Of a stretch of DNA of 64,000 nucleotides, positions 24,127-32,852 are shown piece after piece (position 1 is the stretch's first letter; every line of letters starts with the position of its first letter). A program made the position numbers and the translations under genes. The stretch is from Cognatiyoonia sediminum (GTDB taxonomy: Bacteria; Pseudomonadota; Alphaproteobacteria; Rhodobacterales; Rhodobacteraceae): positions 62,001 through 126,000 of the forward strand of contig NZ_FQXB01000001.1 of NCBI RefSeq assembly GCF_900129845.1, written 5' to 3'. Under the pieces are notes generated by a model. The model made no database searches. It was given only the letters and a program-made list of their open reading frames with translations, and was not told the origin of the DNA.

Positions 24127-26337
24127 TTAGCCCGCTTTTTGCTCGGGACGGAACCGCGTCTGTTCTGTGACCTGGAACCGACCATTGCGAACTTTGCTTA
24201 TGCGCCCATCGCGCAGCAATGTCCCGAAGGACCGCAGGCTGTCTTCGCGGCTGAATTCTTCGGCGGCGGATTGCTGAACCCAACGCATGATTTGCGGACG
24301 GGAGAAATCCTCGTTTCCTTCCACATAAGCGGAGTAAGCAGCAGCGGCTTCAAGAAGATCAGGCAGTTCCTTCGCGCCGACTTCCTCTGCGTATTCTGCA
24401 AAGTTGTTTGAACTTGCCGCTGCATCGTCTTGTGCTGCGATACGGCGCGGGGCCACAGGGCTCGCGTTTGTATTTGCGTCATCGTCGATGCGCTGGGAAG
24501 CTACCAGTTTCAACGGTGCCGGGCGTGGACGTTCTTTGCGAACCTCGGTGCGAGGCAGAGAATCTGCGCGTCGTGGGCGGACCACCTCGTCAAAATCTTT
24601 GCGGAATTCTTGCTGAGCTTCTTCGGGTGTCGCGGCTGCGTCGCCCAGTTGCTTCGCCGCTTCTGTTGCGGCAACGGCGGCCTTTAGTTGAGCGATTGCG
24701 TTGCGGCGGCGGCTGCCTTCTGGTTCGGACAGTTGCTCATCCGCTTGATCCATAATGCGCGACATCGCTTCGTCGCTGTTTTCGGGCAGGCTTTTGGATG
24801 CGACTGCGTCTTCGGATGGAACCGTTTCTGTCAACCGCAACGGCGCTTCGTCAACGGCTTCGATTTCCGCGACCTCTTCTGCTGCCTCTGCAGTCTCTTC
24901 TTCGATGTCGAGTGTTTCGGACATGTTGTCGTCTTCGAGAGCGGCAGAAAGGTCAGCTTGGAGTTCTGCTTCGTCCTCGTCCGAGAGCGATGTTTCCGGC
25001 AGATCGTCAAAGTCTTTCAACTCATCCGCGCCGTCCAGCGTCGCGATGCTTACGCCTTCAGTGGTTTCGGCAGCAACTTCTTCTTCAACTTCTGTCGATG
25101 TGGAATCGATTGCCTCGACCACGTCCTCTAGCTTGATCTCTGAAGGCTCTTCGTCCGTCTCAGCGACGTCTTCGGCTTCAGGCGTTTTCGAGCGAAGGAT
25201 GCGAGCGCGCAGCGATGGCTTTGGCTCGTCTTCAACCTTGTCATCAACCGCTTCCACGTCCGCATCATCGTCATCGCGTCCGCTGACCGCAGCGCCAGCG
25301 GCGATTGAAGCGATAAGAGCCGTGTCGATGGCGCTGAACGGTGTCTCAGCAGCGACCTCTTCGTCGGTTACGGCATCGTCGTCTTCCTCTGCCTGAGCAA
25401 AAAACGCTTCGGCTTCTTCGTCACCTTGGTCTTCGTCGACCAGTTCTTCGGCCGCTTCGAGGTCGTCGGTTGTTTCCACAGCAACCGATTCCTCTTCGGT
25501 TGCCATTTCTTCGATAGCATCCTCTGTGACTGTCTCTTCGGTCGCCACGTCTTCAACCGCGTCCACGGCGGAAGGTTCTTCGGAGGCCAGCTGTTCTTCG
25601 GCTGCGTCCTCTTCAGCTTCCAAAGTTTCTTCTTCTAGTATCTCTTCAATCTCTGGAACTTCGGCATCGGCTTCATCCGCCTCTGCATCTTCTGTGTCGG
25701 TGAAATCAAATGGCTCAGGTGCGTTGTCTGTATCTGTCGCATTCGCGATCAGCTCGGCTCCGGCGGCACCACCTACTACTGCGCGAATACGCTGCAGTTT
25801 GGCTGCTACACTGCTTGCGTCAGGGTGCGGTTCAGCGCGATCCATGTTTTCGGGCGCCATGTCTTCGAAAGTGGTCTCAGCGGCCACATCCATTTCTTCA
25901 TCGCTTTCTGCTTGGAAGTCTGCTGGTTCAATAGCCTCTACTTCTTCGGCTTCGATTTCTGAGACTTTCGCTTCAGCGGCTTCAACAGCTTCTGCAACAT
26001 CAATCTCCGCAACAGTTTCTTCGGCAGGTGGCTGCGCAACTGGCGGCATCGCAGGAACATTGGCGGCGTCTTCTGCAACGGCTTCGGCAGCGCGCAGAAC
26101 GATACCGGAATCGTCTGTCCTCGCTTCCACTCGGCGTTCGATCTCACGCTCAGCGATACGAGTGAGCATTTCAGCATCCGGGGTCGGAGGCTCAGCACCG
26201 AAGTAGCGATCCCGTTCAGCCAGATCACGGAAGTATTCCGCGATTGCTTTCATCGTCGAGAAGGAATCGTCAAACCCCTCCAACGTGCAGGAGAAGGTTC
26301 CGTAGGACACCGTAAGAATCTTGCTCGACTCAACCAT
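24127..26337 (-). CDS. Large acidic, low-complexity protein (736 aa), function unknown
   Basis: The first ~60 residues (ILTVSYGTFSCTLEGFDDSF and STMKAIAEYFRDLAERDRYF) form a small conserved domain found in Rhodobacterales proteins, sometimes labelled CheA-like or lipoprotein. Residues ~90-500 are a very acidic Ala/Glu/Val-rich low-complexity region. The C-terminal ~120 residues are folded again (PDLLEAAAAYSAYVEGNEDF and MRWVQQSAAEEFSREDSLRS). There is no signal peptide or transmembrane segment. It is divergent from thiN. It may be a scaffold or adaptor with a disordered spacer. The strongly biased composition makes the antisense strand look like a Ser/Ala-rich ORF, which is an artefact. Confidence 0.85.
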   Translation of the reverse strand: MVESSKILTVSYGTFSCTLEGFDDSFSTMKAIAEYFRDLAERDRYFGAEPPTPDAEMLTRIAEREIERRVEARTDDSGIVLRAAEAVAEDAANVPAMPPVAQPPAEETVAEIDVAEAVEAAEAKVSEIEAEEVEAIEPADFQAESDEEMDVAAETTFEDMAPENMDRAEPHPDASSVAAKLQRIRAVVGGAAGAELIANATDTDNAPEPFDFTDTEDAEADEADAEVPEIEEILEEETLEAEEDAAEEQLASEEPSAVDAVEDVATEETVTEDAIEEMATEEESVAVETTDDLEAAEELVDEDQGDEEAEAFFAQAEEDDDAVTDEEVAAETPFSAIDTALIASIAAGAAVSGRDDDDADVEAVDDKVEDEPKPSLRARILRSKTPEAEDVAETDEEPSEIKLEDVVEAIDSTSTEVEEEVAAETTEGVSIATLDGADELKDFDDLPETSLSDEDEAELQADLSAALEDDNMSETLDIEEETAEAAEEVAEIEAVDEAPLRLTETVPSEDAVASKSLPENSDEAMSRIMDQADEQLSEPEGSRRRNAIAQLKAAVAATEAAKQLGDAAATPEEAQQEFRKDFDEVVRPRRADSLPRTEVRKERPRPAPLKLVASQRIDDDANTNASPVAPRRIAAQDDAAASSNNFAEYAEEVGAKELPDLLEAAAAYSAYVEGNEDFSRPQIMRWVQQSAAEEFSREDSLRSFGTLLRDGRISKVRNGRFQVTEQTRFRPEQKAG

Positions 26338-26484
26338 CTATTCGCTCGCTTTCTTCGAACCCAAGTGGGTGCAATTTGCCAAGTATTGGTTCATATTCCG
26401 ATCAAGAATGCCTTAACGGACGGTGTGTTTTCGTGACCCAATTGAGGAATGTTTGTGAAAATCCGCAAATAAAGGGGCAGCAAC

Positions 26485-27138
26485 GTGATTGTTGAACGTT
26501 CCGAACCAGTCACTTTGGTTGGTGGTGCTCAACTTGGGCCTGATGATCTTAGCATTACCACGGCGCTTGCGCCAACCGTTGTCGCGGCGGACAGCGGTGC
26601 GGATCATCTTCTTGCTGCCGATATCGCACCGACCGCTATATTTGGTGATTTAGACAGCATTTCTGATGCGGCGCGGGCGAAATATGCCGACGTCCTGCAC
26701 CAGATTAATGAGCAAGACACCACCGATCTGAGTAAATCGCTTCGGCATATTCAGGCTCCGGTTGTGCTGGGTGTTGGTTTCATTGGGGATCGGATCGACC
26801 ACACATTTGCCGCATTGCATAGCGCTTTGGCACATATTGACCGCCCGATTGTGTTTCTGGGCAGCGACGATGTTGTTTTTGTTTTGAAAGATCGCGAGGT
26901 GTCGCTTGCCGTGCCGACGCAAACGCCGCTTGCTGTTCTGCCATTGATCGAAAGTGTCGTGAGTAGCGAAGGGTTGAAGTGGGAGTTGGATCAGACAGTG
27001 CTCAGCATGGCGGGGATCATCAGTTCCTCGAACCAGACCATCAGCGCGCCTGCGCGGATCAGTGTGAGAGGGGCCGTCGCGGTTACGCTTCCGCGGGACC
27101 AGTTGAGGGCTGCGATAGACGCCGTTCGCGCAAGATAA
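26485..27138 (+). CDS. thiN: Thiamine diphosphokinase
   Basis: A 217-residue thiamine pyrophosphokinase that transfers pyrophosphate from ATP to thiamine to make TPP. Visible motifs are AADSGADHLL, FGDLDSIS (metal-binding Asp residues) and NEQDTTDLSKSL. The GTG start at 26485 is preceded by AAGGGG. It is divergent from the large acidic protein and convergent with an EamA exporter, overlapping its end by 56 bp. Confidence 0.9.
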   Translation: MIVERSEPVTLVGGAQLGPDDLSITTALAPTVVAADSGADHLLAADIAPTAIFGDLDSISDAARAKYADVLHQINEQDTTDLSKSLRHIQAPVVLGVGFIGDRIDHTFAALHSALAHIDRPIVFLGSDDVVFVLKDREVSLAVPTQTPLAVLPLIESVVSSEGLKWELDQTVLSMAGIISSSNQTISAPARISVRGAVAVTLPRDQLRAAIDAVRAR

Positions 27139-27991
27139 CGTAGAGCCCAGCACCAATTGTGATCAGAATGCCAAGCGCTGCGAGGCCGTTGGGCAGGTCT
27201 TTGAACACCATCCATCCGATGATCGTCCCGAATGGGATTTCCAAATACTGCATCGGCGCGAGGGTGGAGGCCGGTGCGAAGCGCAGACTCCATGTCATCA
27301 TCAGATGAGCGACCGTACCTAACAGGCCCAGTGCCAAGAGGAGCCACCAAACTTCGGTGCTTACCGTGAGTTTCGTCACCTCTGGTTGATCCGCAAAAAC
27401 CCAAAACAAGGGCAGCAGAATGACGGTTGCCTGAAGCCCGCTGATGGCTTGCAGGTCAATGGGATCGAGCTCTTTTGCGATTTTGCGCGTGACCAGCATG
27501 AAAAAGGCGAAAGTAACAGCAACGCCCAATGGTAAAAGCGCGGGCCAACCAACCTCGGCAAAGTTGGGTTGGATCACGAGCAGGGTGCCGACAAACCCGA
27601 CAGCGCATGCGATTAGGCGATGTGGGCCGACTTCTTCGTTCAGGAACAGTTTCCCTAGAAGCAACATGATAAATGGCATGACAAAGGCGATCGCGAGTGC
27701 ATCCGCCAAGGGGAGGAACCGCAAGCTGGAGAACATCAAGCCGATGCCAATGATATGAAGGACAGTTCGGGCGAGGACTAGGCCAAACGTCCCTTGTGGC
27801 GGCCATAGGCGGCGACCGGCCCAAAGAACGATCGGGATCAGTATCACCGCTTGGATCAGAAATCGGGTTAGAAGCAATTTCCCAAGGCCAACCTGTCCGC
27901 CCAAGAGTTTTGCGACGCTGTCACCGAGCGGTGCCAACACGCAAAAGCCAAGCATCAGAAGGATGCCTAAGAATGGACGGTCCGTTTGCAT
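27083..27991 (-). CDS. DMT-superfamily (EamA) transporter, copy 1
   Basis: A 302-residue inner-membrane protein with ten hydrophobic segments in two EamA repeats (about residues 8-145 and 155-290), the drug/metabolite transporter layout. TWSLRFAPASTLAPMQYLEI marks the second repeat. The substrate is unknown. It is a tandem paralogue of the next gene upstream, 9 bp apart, so the two are probably coexpressed. The last 56 bp overlap the convergent thiN gene. Confidence 0.9.
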   Translation of the reverse strand: MQTDRPFLGILLMLGFCVLAPLGDSVAKLLGGQVGLGKLLLTRFLIQAVILIPIVLWAGRRLWPPQGTFGLVLARTVLHIIGIGLMFSSLRFLPLADALAIAFVMPFIMLLLGKLFLNEEVGPHRLIACAVGFVGTLLVIQPNFAEVGWPALLPLGVAVTFAFFMLVTRKIAKELDPIDLQAISGLQATVILLPLFWVFADQPEVTKLTVSTEVWWLLLALGLLGTVAHLMMTWSLRFAPASTLAPMQYLEIPFGTIIGWMVFKDLPNGLAALGILITIGAGLYVILRERRLSQPSTGPAEA

Positions 27992-28000
27992 GGCCCGACC

Positions 28001-28915
28001 CTATGGCTGCGCGGGCAGGGGTGCAATCTGTCTTCCGTCTTGGCGTTCCCGGTAGATGACATACAGACCGGAACCAACGATGATCGCGATGCCTATCCAT
28101 GTGAGCCAATTTGGGAAATCGCCAAAGATTAGGAAGCCAAGTATGACTGCGGTGACGATTTCGAGGTAATGAAGCGGGGCGAGCGTGCTCGCCGGAGCCA
28201 TGCCGAGCGCATAGGTCATCATCAGGTGCGATGCGGCAGCGGCCACACCGACACCAATCAACCAGACCCAAAAGATACCTTGAGGCCAAACGGGATCAAT
28301 GTCGCTGAGGCCAGAGCCGTTACCCAATGCCAATATCGGCAGGCAGAGCACCGTTGCGATCAGCGCGGTTTGGAACTGCATGGTCATCGGGCCAACCGTT
28401 TTTGTTAGACCGCGCGTGATGATCATATAGGCCGCGAAGGTGAAGGCGGTTGCCAGCGGGTATAAAGCCACCCAACCAAAGGCTGCGAGGCTGGGTTGAA
28501 TGACCAACAGCGCGCCGCCAAATCCCACGGCGCTCGCCATGACGCGCCTTGGCCCGATCTTGTCGCGGAACACGAGGTACCCCAACAGCAAGATGACGAA
28601 GGGTTCGACGAAGGCAATCGCCAGTGCATCTGCGATGGGCATGACGCGAATGGCGGCAATAAAGCAATAGGTTGCCGCCAAAAGGCAGACCGACCGGGCG
28701 ATCATCAATGGCAGTTGCGCGCGTGCGATGAGCGCGCTTTGACCGACAAACCAGCAAAGAGGCAACATCAGCGCGGCCTGAACGATAAAGCGCGCCGCAG
28801 TGATTTGGCCGACTGGGATGGTTTCGGCGGCAAGTTTGGCAAACACGTCCAGCAGCGGGGCTGTGATGCAAAACCCGATCATCAGGGCCATGGCTGGAAG
28901 GACGCGATCCCCCAT
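28001..28915 (-). CDS. DMT-superfamily (EamA) transporter, copy 2
   Basis: A 304-residue ten-helix EamA transporter, clearly paralogous to the downstream copy (shared MPIADALAIAFVEPF and MAPASTLAPLHYLEI patterns). The start ATG shares one base with the stop of the preceding serine deaminase gene (TGATG), so translation is coupled to sdaA. Coupling suggests, but does not prove, a role in exporting an amino acid or its breakdown product. Confidence 0.9.
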   Translation of the reverse strand: MGDRVLPAMALMIGFCITAPLLDVFAKLAAETIPVGQITAARFIVQAALMLPLCWFVGQSALIARAQLPLMIARSVCLLAATYCFIAAIRVMPIADALAIAFVEPFVILLLGYLVFRDKIGPRRVMASAVGFGGALLVIQPSLAAFGWVALYPLATAFTFAAYMIITRGLTKTVGPMTMQFQTALIATVLCLPILALGNGSGLSDIDPVWPQGIFWVWLIGVGVAAAASHLMMTYALGMAPASTLAPLHYLEIVTAVILGFLIFGDFPNWLTWIGIAIIVGSGLYVIYRERQDGRQIAPLPAQP

Positions 28916-30288
28916 CAGCAGTTCGGTACGTTGACAGCTAAGCCACCCAAGGCCGTTTCTTTGTATTTAGCGTTCATATCTTCACCGGTTTGGCGCATCG
29001 TCTCGATCGCGACATCAAGGTGGACCATATGTTTGCCGTCACCGCGAATGGCGAGTGATGCAGCGGACACCGCTTTGATTGTGCCAAGGCCGTTGCGTTC
29101 GATGCATGGGACCTGAACCAACCCTTTGACGGGGTCACAGGTCATTCCGAGGTGATGCTCCAATGCAATCTCGGCTGCATTCTCAACTTGCTCTGGCGTG
29201 CCGCCCATAACATCGCAGAGACCCGCAGCGGCCATGGCTGCCGCACTGCCCACTTCGGCTTGGCACCCGCATTCAGCTCCGGAGATCGAAGCGTTGTATT
29301 TGATCAGCCCGCCAATCGCCGCTGCGGTCAGCAAGAATTCAGGAACCCGTCCAACGGTCGCGTCCGGAACGTGGTCAAGCCAGTAGCGGATGGTCGCTGG
29401 GACAACACCGGCAGCGCCATTGGTCGGAGCGGTCACAATCTGACCGCCTGCCGCGTTCTCCTCATTCACGGCCATCGCATAGGTCGACATCCAATCGTTG
29501 ATCGTATGGGGTGCGGTTAGGTTCATGCCACGCTCGGCCATCAACGCATCGTAAATGCCTTTGGCCCGACGCCTTACGCTCAAGCCCCCCGGAAGAATGC
29601 CTTCCGTTGCAAGGCCGCGATCAATGCAATCATTCATCACCTGCCAAATGCGGGACAATCCTGAATCCAGATCTGAATTTGGCATACGGGACAACTCATT
29701 GGCGCGCTTCATTTCAGCAATGGATTTGCCCGAAGAAGCGGCCATCTCCAGCATCTCGGCAGCGGTATGGAACGGGAAGGGGACGGGTGCCCCGCTATCA
29801 GTGTCTTTGCCATCTGCCAGTTCGGCAGCTGTCAGAACAAATCCACCGCCAATCGAATAATATGTCTCTTCGATGATGACGTCGCCCTGCGCGTCGGTGG
29901 CGTAGAGCTTCATCCCATTGGCATGTCCGGCAAGGATGTTGTCATAGTCAAAAATTACATCTTTGGCGGGATCGAACTTAAGGCTTCCGAGCCCAGCAGG
30001 CTCGACCGTTTTTTCCTGCGAGATGCGGGCCAGCTCTGCCTCGGCGCGATCCGCGTCATACGCATCAGAACGTATCCCGGCGAGGCCAAGGATCACCGCA
30101 CGATCTGTGGCGTGGCCAACACCTGTAAAGGCCAACGACCCGTGCAGGGACGCACGAACGCCTGCGATGTTGAAGGGTTGCGCGCGCAAGTGATCCAAGA
30201 ACCGATTGGCCGCAACCATGGGCCCGATTGTGTGAGAAGAGGACGGACCAACGCCGACTTTGAACATATCGAAAACAGATAGGAACAT
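28915..30288 (-). CDS. sdaA: L-serine ammonia-lyase (serine deaminase)
   Basis: A 457-residue single-chain iron-sulfur serine dehydratase making pyruvate and ammonia from L-serine. The beta domain begins MFLSVFDMFKVGVGPSSSHT, diagnostic for the family. The [4Fe-4S] ligands are in the C-terminal half: ECGCQAE, MTCDPVKGLVQVPC. The length and both domains are intact. It is the first gene of a three-gene unit with two EamA transporters. Confidence 0.97.
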   Translation of the reverse strand: MFLSVFDMFKVGVGPSSSHTIGPMVAANRFLDHLRAQPFNIAGVRASLHGSLAFTGVGHATDRAVILGLAGIRSDAYDADRAEAELARISQEKTVEPAGLGSLKFDPAKDVIFDYDNILAGHANGMKLYATDAQGDVIIEETYYSIGGGFVLTAAELADGKDTDSGAPVPFPFHTAAEMLEMAASSGKSIAEMKRANELSRMPNSDLDSGLSRIWQVMNDCIDRGLATEGILPGGLSVRRRAKGIYDALMAERGMNLTAPHTINDWMSTYAMAVNEENAAGGQIVTAPTNGAAGVVPATIRYWLDHVPDATVGRVPEFLLTAAAIGGLIKYNASISGAECGCQAEVGSAAAMAAAGLCDVMGGTPEQVENAAEIALEHHLGMTCDPVKGLVQVPCIERNGLGTIKAVSAASLAIRGDGKHMVHLDVAIETMRQTGEDMNAKYKETALGGLAVNVPNC

Positions 30289-30355
30289 GAGAGCGCGCTT
30301 CCTTCGGGCGAATGCAAGTTAACAGTGTGCTAGATTGGACGTGTTCGCTTTACCG

Positions 30356-30475
30356 CTAGGGCTGACGACGAAACGATTCTTTCACATGCTTGAAGTAGTG
30401 CGGTTGAGACAGAAAATGTATGCCGAATGCGACACCAACGACCAATTTGCCGAAGATGCTGGTGAGAATTTGGAT
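30356..30475 (-). CDS. Possible 39-aa membrane miniprotein
   Basis: An open frame of 40 codons ending in TAG at 30358-30356 encodes one hydrophobic segment (ILTSIFGKLVVGVAFGIHFL) followed by a basic tail (KHVKESFRRQP). It resembles small Rhodobacterales membrane proteins, and a GAGAGGG purine stretch precedes it. However, the frame has no ATG/GTG start near that site (the codon is ATC, with a TTG further in). Real coding is only a possibility. Confidence 0.3.
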   Translation of the reverse strand: MQILTSIFGKLVVGVAFGIHFLSQPHYFKHVKESFRRQP

Positions 30476-30538
30476 TGATCCCTCTCGCGCGGCTCCGCGA
30501 ACTCCCCTATAGTCTTGCTAACTGACGGGAGCTGCCAA

Positions 30539-31327
30539 ATGTCTTCAGACCTATCACCCATCGACAGGGCCAAGTTCGTCGCGGCTAAACGGGCTGCGAG
30601 CTATGTGCATTCGGGGATGAAAGTGGGGCTCGGGACTGGGTCCACTGCCGCGTGGTTGGTGCGGTGTTTGGGCGAAATGGTGCGTGACGAAGGATTGCGA
30701 ATTCAAGGTGTGCCTACGTCCACGCGTACCGCTCAGTTGGCGCGAGATGTCGGGATCGAAGTGATCAGTCTTGATGAGGCGAAGTGGCTCGATCTGACGA
30801 TTGACGGGGCGGATGAATATGATGTCGACCTCAATCTGATCAAAGGTGGTGGCGGTGCGCTTCTTCAAGAGAAGATTGTCGCGACAGCCTCTGATCAGAT
30901 GATGGTTATTGCAGACATCTCAAAGCAGGTAGGGATGTTGGGCGCGTTCCCGCTCCCCATCGAAGTGATCCCATTTGGTTGGCAAACGACAAAGACGCTG
31001 GTTGAAGAAACACTCATTAGCCTTGATGTGCTTGGCACGTCTTCGACGCTGCGGATGAATGGGGATACGCCTTTTGTCACGGATGAGGGCAATCACATCC
31101 TTGATTTACACCTCAACCGGATCGGCAATGCGCGACAACTCAGCCTTGTCCTGAATCAAATCCCAGGTGTCGTTGAAAACGGCCTATTCATTGATATCTG
31201 CGATGTTTTGGTGATTGGCTCTGCTGACGGGAAGGTTGAGGTGCGTGACATCAACAAAGGGTCGACAGAAGAGATTCAGTTCGATTTCCTAGATGATGGC
31301 AATATCTTTATCGAAGCCGCCGACTGA
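30539..31327 (+). CDS. rpiA: Ribose-5-phosphate isomerase A
   Basis: A 262-residue RpiA interconverting ribose-5-phosphate and ribulose-5-phosphate. Visible motifs are GLGTGSTAAWLV, DLTIDGADEYD (catalytic Asp) and KGGGGALLQEKIV. I choose ATG 30539, which has GGGAG 8-9 bp upstream; an in-frame ATG at 30515 has none. It is followed 93 bp later by glutathione reductase. Confidence 0.97.
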   Translation: MSSDLSPIDRAKFVAAKRAASYVHSGMKVGLGTGSTAAWLVRCLGEMVRDEGLRIQGVPTSTRTAQLARDVGIEVISLDEAKWLDLTIDGADEYDVDLNLIKGGGGALLQEKIVATASDQMMVIADISKQVGMLGAFPLPIEVIPFGWQTTKTLVEETLISLDVLGTSSTLRMNGDTPFVTDEGNHILDLHLNRIGNARQLSLVLNQIPGVVENGLFIDICDVLVIGSADGKVEVRDINKGSTEEIQFDFLDDGNIFIEAAD

Positions 31328-31408
31328 CCGCTGGTGCACGCTTCGGTGATCGCCGTTGAAACCTGTGCCAGACCCGCTTAGGTAGTCGGTCAAGAATTTA
31401 CTCAAGGA

Positions 31409-32779
31409 TTGGATGACCCGATGGCGGTTTTTGACTACGACCTCTTTGTGATCGGTGGTGGCTCTGGTGGCGTGCGCGCTGGGCGCGTTGCGGCGGCGAC
31501 GGGCGCCAAGGTCGGGTTGGCGGAAGAGTTTCGGATGGGCGGCACTTGCGTTATTCGCGGGTGTGTGCCGAAAAAACTGATGGTTTTTGCGAGCCTTTTC
31601 AGCGAGATGTTCGACGATGCTGAAGCGTATGGTTGGACGGTGGATGCAGGAGATTTCAACTGGTCCACCTTCCGTCCGAAGCTTCACGCGGAACTGGAGC
31701 GTCTTGAAGGCATCTATCGCCGCATCCTCAACTCGAACGATGTGACCATCCATGACGCCCGTGCGGTTGTGAAAGATCCGCACACGGTCGCCTTGTCCGA
31801 CGGCAGTGAATTTACAGCAAAGCATATTCTGATCGCGACGGGCGGGCACCCGACCGTGCCGAACATCCCCGGCGCGGAACATGCGATTACGTCAAACGAA
31901 GTGTTCTTGCTGGATGAGCTTCCTAAAAAGATGCTGATCGTGGGCGGTGGCTATATTGCTTCGGAATTTGCGGGCATTATGAATGGCTTGGGCGTCGAGG
32001 TTGATCAATTCTACCGCGGTGAACAAATCCTGCGTGGATTTGATGATGAAGCACGCGAGATGATCGCTGCTGGTATGGTTGAGAAGGGCGTGAACCTCAA
32101 GCTCGGCCTCAATGTTGCTGAGATGAATAAACGCGACGGCGGCATCTGGGTCAAAGATACCGACGGCAATGAGCATATGTACGATCAGGTTATGTTCGCC
32201 ACGGGCAGAGGGCCGAATACCTCTGGCCTGGGGCTGGAAGACGCTGGCGTAACGCTCGGCAAGAAAGGTGAGGTTGTTGTCGACGCATACAGTCAAACGT
32301 CGGTGCCATCCATCTACGCGGTAGGCGATGTGACCGATCGGGTTCAACTTACTCCGGTCGCGATCCGTGAGGGCATGGCCTTTGTCGAAACGGTGTTCAA
32401 AGGGAACCCAACGCCGGTTGATCATGAACTGATCCCATCCGCGGTGTTCACCCAGCCTGAATTTGGAACTATTGGCCTGACTGAAGCTGAAGCCGCGGCT
32501 CAGGAACCGATTGAAGTCTATTCAACGTCCTTTAAGCCGATGAACCATTCGTTTGCGGGGCGCGAAGATCGCGTGATGATGAAATTGATCGTGAGTAAGG
32601 CCAACCGCAAGGTCTTGGGATGTCATATCGTCGCGGACCACGCGGGTGAGATGATCCAGCTTGCTGGGATCGCCGTTAAATTGGGGGCAACCAAAGAACA
32701 ATTCGACCAAACGGTCGCTGTTCACCCGACAATGGCGGAAGAGTTGGTGACGATGAAAGAACCGGTGCGGGAAACTTGA
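31409..32779 (+). CDS. gor: Glutathione-disulfide reductase
   Basis: A ~456-residue pyridine-nucleotide disulfide oxidoreductase. The FAD site is VIGGGSGGVRAGRVAA, the redox disulfide is in GGTCVIRGCVPKKL, the NADPH domain begins MLIVGGGYIASEFAGIMNGLG, and the C-terminal His/Glu base pair is in VHPTMAEELVTM. The active-site disulfide with GCVPKK is the glutathione reductase rather than lipoamide dehydrogenase type. The start may be 31409 or the in-frame ATG at 31421 (MAVFDYDLFV). Confidence 0.94.
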   Translation: MDDPMAVFDYDLFVIGGGSGGVRAGRVAAATGAKVGLAEEFRMGGTCVIRGCVPKKLMVFASLFSEMFDDAEAYGWTVDAGDFNWSTFRPKLHAELERLEGIYRRILNSNDVTIHDARAVVKDPHTVALSDGSEFTAKHILIATGGHPTVPNIPGAEHAITSNEVFLLDELPKKMLIVGGGYIASEFAGIMNGLGVEVDQFYRGEQILRGFDDEAREMIAAGMVEKGVNLKLGLNVAEMNKRDGGIWVKDTDGNEHMYDQVMFATGRGPNTSGLGLEDAGVTLGKKGEVVVDAYSQTSVPSIYAVGDVTDRVQLTPVAIREGMAFVETVFKGNPTPVDHELIPSAVFTQPEFGTIGLTEAEAAAQEPIEVYSTSFKPMNHSFAGREDRVMMKLIVSKANRKVLGCHIVADHAGEMIQLAGIAVKLGATKEQFDQTVAVHPTMAEELVTMKEPVRET

Positions 32780-32852
32780 AAACCCGATAAAAAGTATCAT
32801 TTTAAGCGCAAGGCTCGCCTCGCGGGCGATTAGCAAGGAAGCATACCAGAAC

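Noticed and set aside
24755-26206. Plus-strand Ser/Ala-rich ORFs (213 and 226 aa)
   Set aside because: They are the antisense image of the acidic low-complexity protein (Glu/Ala codons read as Ser/Ala).
31289-31882. 197-aa minus-strand ORF over rpiA/gor
   Set aside because: Antisense shadow of the gor N-terminus; no independent support.
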